From positions 1 through 64,000 of the forward strand of contig NZ_DS264345.1 in the NCBI RefSeq assembly GCF_000153925.1: 64,000 nucleotides of DNA. The letters are read 5' to 3'. This DNA is from [Ruminococcus] torques ATCC 27756. GTDB taxonomy: Bacteria > Bacillota > Clostridia > Lachnospirales > Lachnospiraceae. The notes beneath the pieces are model-generated. The model was not told the DNA's origin, made no database searches, and worked only from the letters and a program-made list of their open reading frames with translations. The position numbers and the translations under genes are program-made. Below, in pieces: positions 27,392 to 35,214 of the stretch. The first letter of the stretch is position 1; each line of letters starts with the position of its first letter.

Positions 27392-27821
27392 ATGAATAAA
27401 AAACGATTGATTCCTTTGATTTCTATATTGCTCGTATTTAGTTTTATCGGCTTATTTTTCTTTTATAAAAGAAGAAAAGGCTTCGGAAAAAATATTGGCG
27501 GATGCTGTTATAGATCTGCCTGAAAATGATCCGGCTATCGACCGCGCAGTTAAAATAATCGAAGAAAACCTCATAAAGGAAATGCCGGACTGCCATGTAA
27601 CTTCTCTTCATGAAAATGATGCGGGATATGCTCCGCTCCTTCAAAAATATGAAGACAAGGGATTAGAGACACTGATCATAGATATGGATTTTTATGTTGA
27701 GGAGGATGCCGAACCGGGCGTGTTCACTCCGGGAACTTCATATGAAGGTTATAGTTGGATGTTTACACGTGAAAGTAAAGACGACACATGGACTTTAGAA
27801 GAAAACGGATTTCTTCTATGA
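27392..27821 (+). pseudogene. Small secreted protein gene with a +1 frameshift
   Basis: The ATG at 27392 has AAGGAG at 27376-27381 and encodes a typical signal peptide (KKRLIPLISILLVFSFIGLFFFY). That frame then ends at a stop after 43 residues. The next frame, opened by skipping one base around the T5 run at 27455-27459, continues as FIKEEKASEKILADAVIDLPEN through to the end at 27821. The combined product of about 142 residues would be a small secreted or anchored protein of unknown function. The break is either a real mutation or a homopolymer error. I recognise no domain in the mature part. Confidence 0.65.
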
Positions 27822-27848
27822 AGAAACCATGATGTCTGAATAAAAGAG

Positions 27849-27896
27849 AACTGCCGCATTGAACTGATTTTTAGTTAAGTTCAGTGCGGCAGTTTT
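27849..27896. terminator. Bidirectional terminator
   Basis: aactgccgcattgaact and agttcagtgcggcagtt form a 17-bp stem with one G-T pair, followed by TTTT. It lies between the convergent small secreted protein gene and asnA. Confidence 0.85.
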
Positions 27897-27903
27897 GTGC
27901 ATT

Positions 27904-28914
27904 TTATAATAAATGGATTCCGTTTTCGGAAGCGGTTTCGACGATTGATTCCGGCCACATAGAAGAATGGACTTCTCCGATGTGAGCTTTTCTTAAATAA
28001 TACATACAGATACGTGACTGGCCGATCCCGCCGCCTACAGTATAAGGGAGTTCTCCGTCAAGAAGAGATTTCTGGAAAGGCAGTTTAGCGCGGTCTTCGC
28101 ATCCTGCGGTTTTTAATTGAGATTTTAATGATTCTTCATCGACACGGATGCCCATAGAAGAAAGCTCGAGAGCGATGTCAAGAACCGGATAATAAACGAT
28201 GATATCGCCGTTTAACTCCCAGTCGTCATAGTCCGGCGCACGTCCGTCGTGCTTTTCGCCTGAAGCGAGCACTTTTCCGATCTGTGAGATGAATACGGCG
28301 CCTTTTGCTTTTGCAATACGCAGTTCTCGTTCTTTTGGAGTGCAGTCAGGGAACATGTCTTCCAGTTCCTGTGAAGTGATGAAGAAAATATCATCAGGAA
28401 GAAGAGGTTCGATATAGTTGTACCTTCTTGATATGTAGTCCTCGGTATCTTTTAATGCACTGTATACCTTTCTGACTGTGTATTCCAGTGTTTCCATATT
28501 CCGTTCTTCTTTGGAAATAATCTTTTCCCAATCCCACTGATCGACATAAAGGGAGTGGATGTTATCGGTATCTTCGTCACGACGGATTGCAGTCATGTCA
28601 GTGTAAAGACCTTCGCCGGAATGAAAACCGTATTTTTTTAAGGCATATCGCTTCCATTTTGCGAGGGAATGAACGATTTCCGCGCAGGCATCGTCCTGCT
28701 CTTTGATTCCGAATGATACCGGACGTTCAATTCCGTTTAGATTGTCGTTCATACCGGACTGCGGAAGAACAAACAACGGGGCAGATACACGCGTCAAATG
28801 AAGAGATTTTGCAAGCGCGCGCTCGAAATGATCCTTAACTTCTTTGATAGCGACTTCTGTTTCACGGATTGTAAGCGGAGAAGAATATCCCTCCGGTATT
28901 TTTAAATGTTCCAT
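27904..28914 (-). CDS. asnA: Aspartate-ammonia ligase (asparagine synthetase A)
   Basis: A 336-residue class II synthetase-like enzyme that makes asparagine from aspartate, ammonia and ATP. PQSGMNDNLNGIERPVSF, DMTAIRRDED, HSLYVDQWDWEK and the C-terminal GGIGQSRICMYYLRKAHIGEVHSSMWP region match AsnA closely. The ATG at 28914 has AGGAG upstream on the minus strand. The upstream region on that strand was checked for a T-box; the conserved core was not found. Confidence 0.96.
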   Translation of the reverse strand: MEHLKIPEGYSSPLTIRETEVAIKEVKDHFERALAKSLHLTRVSAPLFVLPQSGMNDNLNGIERPVSFGIKEQDDACAEIVHSLAKWKRYALKKYGFHSGEGLYTDMTAIRRDEDTDNIHSLYVDQWDWEKIISKEERNMETLEYTVRKVYSALKDTEDYISRRYNYIEPLLPDDIFFITSQELEDMFPDCTPKERELRIAKAKGAVFISQIGKVLASGEKHDGRAPDYDDWELNGDIIVYYPVLDIALELSSMGIRVDEESLKSQLKTAGCEDRAKLPFQKSLLDGELPYTVGGGIGQSRICMYYLRKAHIGEVHSSMWPESIVETASENGIHLL

Positions 28915-29147
28915 ATATAACCACTCCTCTTTTGATGTATTGACATTTATGTTTTATTTTAATGGGGAGAAGGGGAGAAGTCAACTGTGACTTTTTTGAT
29001 TATGTTACTGACAGATTTTTTCATGGAGAAAATTCATTGAGCTTTTCTTTTTGCTGCTCGTTTGCTGTCTGTATTTCAGATTATTCACAATGAGGATATA
29101 AAATAACAGATAATTTAAAATAAAATGAAAAAATATTAGAAATAATA

Positions 29148-29176
29148 TTGACAAACACATAATAGAGTGATATTAT
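29148..29176 (+). promoter_or_regulatory. Consensus promoter ahead of a gene-free region
   Basis: TTGACA at 29148-29153 and TATTAT at 29171-29176, spaced 17 bases. No plausible gene follows for over 500 bases, so it probably drives a non-coding RNA. Confidence 0.8.
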
Positions 29177-29182
29177 TAAATC

Positions 29183-29540
29183 AACAAATAAAACAAACTA
29201 AATAATCAATCAAAACTAAATAAAAAATATTTTGTTTTGAAAGAATTTTAGTAAATGTTTTATTCATCCATCGGATATCGTGATCAGGGATCGGATGGAA
29301 AGATACAGAGAAAGATCATAATGACGAGAAAGTTATGAGAGAAGTAAAATCTGTATTTGAAAAATCCATCGGAAACTGAAGTTCGATGGAAATCTAAGAA
29401 TAGGAGGTACGGACCACCGGGAACGTAAGTTGATCTATCAAAAAGAAGATAGAAAAGAGAGGTAAAAAAAGAATGATAGTAATATCACATTGAAAGTGGA
29501 TGTTGATCAAGATGAGTTGATTGGCATCCACTTTCAGTTG
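29183..29540 (+). ncRNA. Candidate structured non-coding RNA, family unidentified
   Basis: The 28915-29727 gap contains no convincing gene but has a consensus promoter at 29148. Downstream there is an A/T-rich leader, then G/A-rich segments with dyads. Examples are CCATCG / CGATGG at 29375-29399, catcc / ggatg around 29265-29297, a compact GC-rich block ggaggtacggaccaccggga near 29403, and a 12-bp stem (tgaaagtggatg / catccactttca) at 29491-29536. The last stem has no U-run, so the 3' end is uncertain and may extend to the hairpin at 29641. I could not match it to a family with confidence. Confidence 0.5.
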
Positions 29541-29640
29541 TGCGGAAATATATTCGGTAAAATAGCGAAAGCATAAAACTTGGCAGAGGTATGTATATTG
29601 CTATGTATTGCTGTATATTGCGTAATGAGTCGGGTTTATG

Positions 29641-29725
29641 GCACACCTTTTCTGATAAGATTTTTTTAGAAAACTTTTTGGAAAACTTTTTGGAAAAGAT
29701 GATATTTTGGAAAGGTGTGTTTTTA
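29641..29725 (+). terminator. Long-loop hairpin ending in a T-run, overlapping a ribosome binding site
   Basis: cacaccttt (29642-29650) pairs with aaaggtgtg (29711-29719) and is followed by TTTTT. The loop of about 60 bases holds two direct repeats of aaaactttttgg. The right arm includes the AAAGGTG site of the small gene at 29728, so the structure could both end the upstream RNA and restrain translation. Confidence 0.5.
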
Positions 29726-29727
29726 TT

Positions 29728-29898
29728 ATGAAGAGAAAAAGAAAGACAGCAAGAGAAATTTTTATAGTGATCTGTTTATTTTTGACAATATTTCTGGCGG
29801 TGTTGTTTGCATTTGGGAGAACAGAGATTCCGGCAGTCGTTTATATGTCTGTATGTACGGCATGTCTTTTCGGAGGGGTTGCAGCGATACAGGAGTGA
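29728..29898 (+). CDS. Small two-segment membrane protein, unknown
   Basis: 56 residues from the ATG at 29728. A basic start (MKRKRKTAREI) is followed by two hydrophobic segments (about 10-30 and 34-52). The ribosome binding site GGAAAGGTG lies 10 bases upstream, inside a hairpin arm. I recognise no family. The positive-inside pattern and the spacing make it a credible small gene, but comparative support is lacking. Confidence 0.45.
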   Translation: MKRKRKTAREIFIVICLFLTIFLAVLFAFGRTEIPAVVYMSVCTACLFGGVAAIQE

Positions 29899-29967
29899 GT
29901 GACCGGGTGTTTTGGATTTTATCAACTACCGTTGTCTTCTGAAATGTGAAATGTCGGTGTATAACAG

Positions 29968-29997
29968 TTGTAATCAACTGTTCGGATGATGTATAAT
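29968..29997 (+). promoter_or_regulatory. Promoter of the PHP-domain gene
   Basis: TTGTAA at 29968-29973 and TATAAT at 29992-29997 with 18-base spacing, about 60 bases before the PHP start. Confidence 0.6.
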
Positions 29998-30059
29998 AAT
30001 TTCATGAATGATAGGGATAAAAAATATCAGGTGATTACACCGGAAAAGGGGGCTTGTGT

Positions 30060-30875
30060 ATGAAAATAGATATGCATTGCCACGTGAAAGAAGGCTCGAT
30101 CGACAGCAAGGTTGGAGTGGAAGAGTATATTACGATTTTAAAAAAGCATGGTTTTCAAGGGATGGTCATTACCGATCATGACACATACAACGGATACCGA
30201 TATTGGAAAGAAAATATAAAAGGAAAGAAGCATACGGATTTTGTTGTATTGAAAGGGATTGAGTATGACACAAGGGATGCCGGGCATATCCTTGTTATTA
30301 TGCCGGAAGGGGTGAAGATGCGTCTGCTTGAGATGCGGGGGATGCCGCTGGCGCTTTTAATCGACCTTGTGCATCGAAACGGCGGAGTCCTAGGTCCTGC
30401 TCATCCATGCGGTGAGAAGTATATGAGTTTTACGAATGCGCGGCGGTATTACTTATCTCCGGAGATTGTAAAGCGTTTTGATTTTGTAGAGGCATTTAAT
30501 AGCTGTGAGCCCGTTTCGTCGAATTCAGGTGCGGAAAAACTGGCGAAAAAATATGGAAAAGTTATGACTGGCGGAAGTGATTCACATAAGCCGGACTGTG
30601 TCGGACGGGGATATACGATCCTTCCGGAACCTGTTACATGTGAGACGGAACTGATTTCGCTGATCCATAAGAAAACTCCGTTTAAAGCGGGAGGAGTGCT
30701 TTATAATAAGACTACGAAGGAAAAGATCGGAAAGATCAACAAGCTTTTGGTATATTCCTTCTGGGTTTATAATAAGAGCGGAGAATTAGTGAAAAGACAT
30801 GGCAGAAATAAAAAAATGGAAGAAGAGCATCCGTTTGATCCGATCGATCCGATCGAACTGTATTATCATTCTTGA
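30060..30875 (+). CDS. PHP-domain phosphoesterase
   Basis: 271 residues from the ATG at 30060, with GGGGG upstream. The four PHP metal-binding motifs are present: DMHCHVKEG, ITDHDTYNGY, PAHPCGE and GGSDSHK. Stand-alone PHP proteins of this size hydrolyse phosphates such as 3',5'-nucleoside bisphosphates or 5' ends of short RNAs; the substrate here is not known. The C-terminal 60 residues are basic and lack a known domain. It ends at a bidirectional terminator. Confidence 0.85.
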   Translation: MKIDMHCHVKEGSIDSKVGVEEYITILKKHGFQGMVITDHDTYNGYRYWKENIKGKKHTDFVVLKGIEYDTRDAGHILVIMPEGVKMRLLEMRGMPLALLIDLVHRNGGVLGPAHPCGEKYMSFTNARRYYLSPEIVKRFDFVEAFNSCEPVSSNSGAEKLAKKYGKVMTGGSDSHKPDCVGRGYTILPEPVTCETELISLIHKKTPFKAGGVLYNKTTKEKIGKINKLLVYSFWVYNKSGELVKRHGRNKKMEEEHPFDPIDPIELYYHS

Positions 30876-30918
30876 TCCGATGAATGGAAAATGATCGCTG
30901 TGTGGAGCATGCGATAAG

Positions 30919-30965
30919 AAAAAGTTGTCTATCAGTTATTTGTTTAACTGATAGACAACTTTTTT
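30919..30965. terminator. Bidirectional terminator
   Basis: A near-perfect stem of about 20 bp (aaaaagttgtctatcagtta and its complement) with a short loop. It serves the PHP gene and overlaps the last codons of the convergent gene at 30936. Confidence 0.9.
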
Positions 30966-31283
30966 GTCTTCTCTTATTTCTTTTATCATTTTTTGTTTCA
31001 GCATATACGGGAGAATCGAATCAAGGAAAGCATTTGGATCGGTCACTCCGATTCGCTCGCTGTTGAACGGCTGTTTTGCGGTCAGATCTTTTACAAAGGG
31101 TTCCAGTTCTTTTTTTGTCAGCGACTTATTTTTTTTGAGCGCTTTTTTGACTTTGGAGATTCCTTTTGAACAGAGCATGTTGGAGAGATCCTGTTTCTGG
31201 TGCATTGTGCGCCAAAGACCCCATCCGTAAATGATCATTGTGGCAACGGCAAACATAAGGACGTAGGGAATGTATTTTAACAT
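30936..31283 (-). CDS. Membrane-anchored hypothetical protein with winged-helix-like tail
   Basis: 115 residues. One N-terminal membrane segment (about 5-25) is followed by a basic helical region and a C-terminal stretch (MLKQKMIKEIREDKKVVYQL) that looks like a small winged-helix or beta-hairpin unit. I recognise no named family. Its ATG overlaps the stop of the PqqD-like gene (TAATG), so the two are translationally coupled and presumably act together. Confidence 0.65.
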   Translation of the reverse strand: MLKYIPYVLMFAVATMIIYGWGLWRTMHQKQDLSNMLCSKGISKVKKALKKNKSLTKKELEPFVKDLTAKQPFNSERIGVTDPNAFLDSILPYMLKQKMIKEIREDKKVVYQLNK

Positions 31284-31645
31284 TATTTTTTCTCCTCTCC
31301 TTTCCAGTAGATCAGGTTGTTGTCTTTCATGATCTCAAGAAATTTAATTAAACGGGATAATGATTTTTCCATTTTCGGAAATTCAGATTCCATTTCTTTG
31401 GAAAGCTGATGTACGTCTTTTTCATCGTCTATCGCATGCCATACGAAACTTCCGTACTTATCCATTTTAATATCGCTGACTCTCGGGCGGCGGAATATTT
31501 TCTGGGCAATTTTGTGATAGAAGCCTTTCCATTCGATAAAGACGGTGACGATTCCGTTTTCATCTGTTTCATATTCTATATCCGGATTTTTTACAGGAAT
31601 AAAATCAAGATAGTTTTTTTCGTTTTTTTTACTTTTTTTACTCAT
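31283..31645 (-). CDS. PqqD-like peptide-chaperone-fold protein
   Basis: 120 residues from the ATG at 31645, preceded by GAGAGG; the longer frame to 31690 is not needed. The segment PRVSDIKMDKYGSFVWHAIDDEKDVHQL, with SRLIKFLEIMKDNNLIYWKG after it, follows the PqqD/RRE winged-helix pattern seen in proteins that present peptide substrates to maturation enzymes. No radical SAM enzyme or precursor peptide is nearby, so this would be a stand-alone member. The assignment rests on pattern similarity. Confidence 0.6.
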   Translation of the reverse strand: MSKKSKKNEKNYLDFIPVKNPDIEYETDENGIVTVFIEWKGFYHKIAQKIFRRPRVSDIKMDKYGSFVWHAIDDEKDVHQLSKEMESEFPKMEKSLSRLIKFLEIMKDNNLIYWKGEEKK

Positions 31646-31690
31646 CTTAATGAAGATCCTCTCTACAATATCATTACAGAATAATATCAT

Positions 31691-31724
31691 AAAAAGAGGC
31701 AGCCTGCAAGCAGCAGACTGCCTC
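31691..31724 (-). terminator. Terminator of the OPT transporter gene
   Basis: On the minus strand, ggaggcag and ctgcctc pair around a short stem-loop and run into TTTTT (31695-31691). Confidence 0.8.
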
Positions 31725-31782
31725 CGGTGAACAATCAGATCATGTATGTACTTTGTTTATACGTTGAACTGAATGTACGGTT

Positions 31783-33684
31783 TTATTTTTTAGCAGGTTT
31801 CGCTTTCATGCAGAGTGCGAACAATCCGCCGAGAAGAGCGATGAAGATAATCAGACTTCCAACTTGCGGAAGTGAGAATTTTAAAGCTACGTCAAGTTTC
31901 GCAACTGCAAATCCTGCAAGCAGGATACCGGTGATACCTTCTCCTGCGATAAGTCCTGATGTGAAGAGCACGCCTTTGTCTGTGCGGGCTTTCTTTTCTT
32001 CGTCCGTACCTTTGATCTTTTCAACAAGGAAACGAACAGCTCCACCGGCCATGATACCTGCGCTTAAGCTGAACGGGAGATACATACCGACTGCGAACGG
32101 CATTACCGGAACTTTTATGATCTCGACTACGATTGCGATAAACACACCGATAAGGATGAGTCCCCACGGAAGTTCTGCGTTCATGATACCTTCAACGAGC
32201 ATTTTCATCATTGTAGCCTGAGCTGCCGGAAGTTCTTTTGAACCGTAAGACCAAGCTTCGTTCAGAAGGTAGAGAACTCCGCCGATAGCTGCCGCTGAAA
32301 CAATGACACCGATCAATTCACCGATCTGCTGTTTCTTCGGTGTAGCTCCTACGATAAATCCGGTTTTAAGGTCCTGAGACGTATCTTCGGCGATTGCTGC
32401 GATTACACAGATGATACCGCCGATAGCGATTGCTCCGACCATACCTTTTGTACCTGTTGTACCTGTTGCTTTTAAAGCCAGTGTAGCGATGATCAATGTT
32501 GCGATCGCCATACCGGAAACAGGGTTGTTAGAAGAACCGATCAGACCTACCATACGAGAAGAAACGGTTGCAAAGAAGAAACCGAAGATTACGATGATAA
32601 GTGATCCGAGCGGACTTACAGGGAATGCCGGGATGAGCCAGATTGCAACAACGATCACAAGAAGAACTACAAGAAGGATCGGCATAGGAAGATCCTGCTG
32701 TGTACGAACGAGCGTTGTGTTGGAACGTTTTTTGGACATACTGGACATAGCCTGTTTAAATGTACGGACGATCAGCGGGAAGCTCTTGATCAGGCTGATC
32801 ATACCGCCGGTAGCAACAGCTCCGGCTCCGATGTATTTGATGTAGTTGCTCCAAAGAGCAGACGGTCCGTTGGCTGCAAGCAATTCAGAGATCGGAGCTG
32901 TGCCTGGGAAGATCGTAGCGTCAGCGCCGAACAAAGCGATTGCCGGCATAAGTACGAACCAGCTCAGAGTACCTCCTGCAAGCATGTAGCTTGAAATCTT
33001 CGGTCCACAGATGAAGCCGACACCTGCAAGAGCAGGAAGAACCTGAATACCGATCTGAGATCCTGCATAGCTTTTGAAAGCATAACCGATTTCGCTTGGG
33101 AATAATTTGAATCCGTCTGCGATGAATTTGTAAGCTGCTGCGATACCGAGTCCTGCGAATACAGTACCTGCTTTTGCGCCTCCCTCTTCTCCTGCAAGAA
33201 GAACTTCTGCGCAGGCTGTTCCTTCCGGGAACGGAAGTGTGCCGTGTTCTTCAACGATCAATGCCTGACGAAGCGGCACCATGAAGCAAATTCCGAGGAC
33301 ACCTCCGAAAAGTGCAACGAGAAAGATCGTCATCATACTTGGGAAAGCGATTTTTCCCTCCTCAGCCCAGATAAATAATGCAGGCAGAGTGAAGATAGCA
33401 CCTGCCGCTACAGACTCTCCGGCGGAACCGATTGTCTGCACAAGATTGTTTTCGAGAATGGAATCCTTACGAAGAATCACACGGATGATACCCATAGAGA
33501 TAACTGCTGCCGGAATGGAAGCTGATACTGTCATACCGACGATCAGTCCGAGGTATGCGTTTGCGGCTCCGAAAACGACTGCAAGGATAATACCAATCAC
33601 GATTGAAGTTACCGTAAACTCCGGAACGATTTTATCTGCCGGAATATACGGTTTGAACTCATTTTTCTTTTCCATGATGTTCAT
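31783..33684 (-). CDS. OPT family oligopeptide transporter
   Basis: A 633-residue membrane protein with about fifteen hydrophobic segments. PEFTVTSIVIGIILAVVFGAANAYLGL, the FPEGTACAEVLLAGEEGG region and GIGVMPFAVGMYLP-like stretches (here VPVMPFAVGMYLPFSLSAGI) are typical of prokaryotic OPT proteins. These import short peptides, or in other lineages metal chelates; the substrate here is unknown. A large plus-strand frame inside it is an antisense shadow. The gene is monocistronic with its own terminator. Confidence 0.92.
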   Translation of the reverse strand: MNIMEKKNEFKPYIPADKIVPEFTVTSIVIGIILAVVFGAANAYLGLIVGMTVSASIPAAVISMGIIRVILRKDSILENNLVQTIGSAGESVAAGAIFTLPALFIWAEEGKIAFPSMMTIFLVALFGGVLGICFMVPLRQALIVEEHGTLPFPEGTACAEVLLAGEEGGAKAGTVFAGLGIAAAYKFIADGFKLFPSEIGYAFKSYAGSQIGIQVLPALAGVGFICGPKISSYMLAGGTLSWFVLMPAIALFGADATIFPGTAPISELLAANGPSALWSNYIKYIGAGAVATGGMISLIKSFPLIVRTFKQAMSSMSKKRSNTTLVRTQQDLPMPILLVVLLVIVVAIWLIPAFPVSPLGSLIIVIFGFFFATVSSRMVGLIGSSNNPVSGMAIATLIIATLALKATGTTGTKGMVGAIAIGGIICVIAAIAEDTSQDLKTGFIVGATPKKQQIGELIGVIVSAAAIGGVLYLLNEAWSYGSKELPAAQATMMKMLVEGIMNAELPWGLILIGVFIAIVVEIIKVPVMPFAVGMYLPFSLSAGIMAGGAVRFLVEKIKGTDEEKKARTDKGVLFTSGLIAGEGITGILLAGFAVAKLDVALKFSLPQVGSLIIFIALLGGLFALCMKAKPAKK

Positions 33685-33989
33685 TCCTTTTCCTTTCTGT
33701 AAAATTAAAGACTTTGTAGTAAAGTCTATAACATTATACCACTTTGGCGTGATAAAAGGAAGAAGAAAAATTTGTATTTATGCAATATTCGTCAATATTT
33801 CTACAGTAATATTAATATTTATTAATATTATGACGGTTTTTTTTGACATATTCTGCGTTTTGGATAAAATTGCAGGGGAAAACGGCGAAGAAGAAATTCA
33901 GGCGGAGCGGGCGGAGAGATTTTACACTTTATATTTCAGGAAGATTCTTTTATAATAAGAGGCAGCAAGACGGAAGGTGAAAAGTGGAA
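33685..33989. other. Intergenic region between OPT and Crp/Fnr genes
   Basis: About 305 bases between divergent genes. It holds a short dyad (agactttgtagtaaagtct, 33709-33727) near the OPT start, a minus-strand TATAAT-like element near 33736, and an A/T-rich palindrome at 33807-33830. No gene is supported here; a frame running through it on the plus strand is the antisense of the OPT gene. Confidence 0.5.
33807..33830. promoter_or_regulatory. A/T-rich palindrome, possible operator
   Basis: taatattaata and its complement face each other with a single central mismatch. It lies between the divergent OPT and Crp/Fnr genes. It may be an autoregulatory site, but the simple composition makes this uncertain. 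Confidence 0.3.
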
Positions 33990-34646
33990 ATGAATGAAAT
34001 TTTAGAACAGGCGCTTCCTTTTTGGGAAAGTCTGACAGATAAACAGAAAGAAGAAATCAGGAACAATATGGTAAAAACAGAATGCCAAAAGAAAACGCAG
34101 CTCCATTTCGGCGGCGGAGAATGCGCCGGAGTCCAGATCATCGGAAAAGGAAGAGTGCGGGTATTTATTACATCACCGGGCGGCGGAGATATTACATTAT
34201 TCCGTTTGCTGGAAGGAGATGTCAGTATTCTGAGCGCGGCGTGTATGCTTAACGGTATGGATGTGGAGCTTGATATGGAGATGGAAACAGACTGTGAACT
34301 TTATACGATTCCAAAGTGTGTGTATCGCAAACTGTATGATGAGAGCGGAATTGTGAAAGACTATACGATGGAGATGATATCGGAAAAGTTTTCTGACATC
34401 ATGTGGCTGTTTAATCAGTTCGTTTTTTCAAATGTAGCATCTCGTATCGCATCGGCTCTGCTCGACCATAAAGTGATGGAGCGCTCAGACAGTCTGGCGA
34501 TTACGCACGAGGCATTGGCGCGGGATGCGGGGACAGCGAGGGAAGTAGTGACAAGGATACTGAAGCAGTTTCAGGCTGACGGACTTGTGAAACTGACCCG
34601 CGGGAAAGTGGAAATACTTAACGAGGCAGGACTGAGAAAAATCTAA
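33990..34646 (+). CDS. Crp/Fnr family transcriptional regulator
   Basis: 218 residues from the ATG at 33990 (a GTG at 33984 is an alternative; GGAAGGTGA lies just upstream). An N-terminal cyclic-nucleotide-binding-like beta roll (LFRLLEGDVSILSAACML) is followed by a dimerisation helix and a C-terminal winged helix (ITHEALARDAGTAREVVTRIL). Cysteines are present in the sensor part (near 31, 47 and 82), but a classic Fnr N-terminal cluster is not. The thioredoxin gene follows, so a redox-related role is possible. Confidence 0.88.
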   Translation: MNEILEQALPFWESLTDKQKEEIRNNMVKTECQKKTQLHFGGGECAGVQIIGKGRVRVFITSPGGGDITLFRLLEGDVSILSAACMLNGMDVELDMEMETDCELYTIPKCVYRKLYDESGIVKDYTMEMISEKFSDIMWLFNQFVFSNVASRIASALLDHKVMERSDSLAITHEALARDAGTAREVVTRILKQFQADGLVKLTRGKVEILNEAGLRKI

Positions 34647-34802
34647 TCTTGAAACGGCAAAACGGCACATAGATGTTAATTGTGATTTTGTCACTGAAAA
34701 GAAAATTCATCCGGTATAATATAAAGCCATACTCAATGAAAGAAAACAAAAATCGAATCAATAAAAACAGACCGAATAAGGTCGGGAAAAGGAGAAAGAA
34801 AA

Positions 34803-35111
34803 ATGGCAGTAGTAAAATTAACAACGGCAAATTTTGATCAGGAAGTTCTTCAGGCAGATCGCCCGGTATTGGTAGATTTCTACGCTGACTGGTGCGGACC
34901 GTGTAAGATGATGGGACCGGTAGTAGAAGAGATTTCCGGAGAATTGGACGATGTAAAAGTATGTAAGATCAATATTGACGAAGAGATGGAAGTAGCGCAG
35001 CGCTACGGTGTTATGAGCATCCCGACATTTATCGCGTTTAAAAACGGAGAGATGACAGGAAAACAGGTCGGCGCTGTTCCGAAGGGAGCGCTTGCAGATC
35101 TGGTAAAATAA
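34803..35111 (+). CDS. trxA: Thioredoxin
   Basis: A 102-residue thioredoxin with the active site ADWCGPCKMM (cysteines about 32 and 35) and the cis-proline motif MSIPTF. It reduces cytoplasmic disulfides. The ATG at 34803 has AAAGGAG upstream. A TATAAT at 34715-34720 suggests its own promoter, separate from the Crp/Fnr gene. Length and motifs are standard. Confidence 0.95.
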   Translation: MAVVKLTTANFDQEVLQADRPVLVDFYADWCGPCKMMGPVVEEISGELDDVKVCKINIDEEMEVAQRYGVMSIPTFIAFKNGEMTGKQVGAVPKGALADLVK

Positions 35112-35144
35112 CAAAACATAGTAAAGGACAGATAAACCGGCTTC

Positions 35145-35173
35145 TTGTCAGGAATGTGCACGGGTAGTATAAT
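35145..35173 (+). promoter_or_regulatory. Promoter of the addB-addA operon
   Basis: TTGTCA at 35145-35150 and TATAAT at 35168-35173, spaced 17 bases, about 40 bases before addB. Confidence 0.75.
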
Positions 35174-35214
35174 CAAGAAAAATATGTTGGAAGACCTGTG
35201 GCAGGAGGCGGTTT

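Noticed and set aside
28915-29540. T-box leader controlling asnA on the minus strand
   Set aside because: The conserved GGTGGNACCGCG core is absent on the minus strand; ggtggtccgtacc is only superficially similar, and the promoter and hairpins face the plus direction.
32411-32845. 144-residue plus-strand frame with I/P-rich sequence
   Set aside because: Antisense shadow of the OPT transporter membrane segments.
33281-33955. 224-residue plus-strand protein opposite the OPT transporter
   Set aside because: It is antisense to a clear transporter gene, has no ribosome binding site, and its composition reflects the complementary strand.
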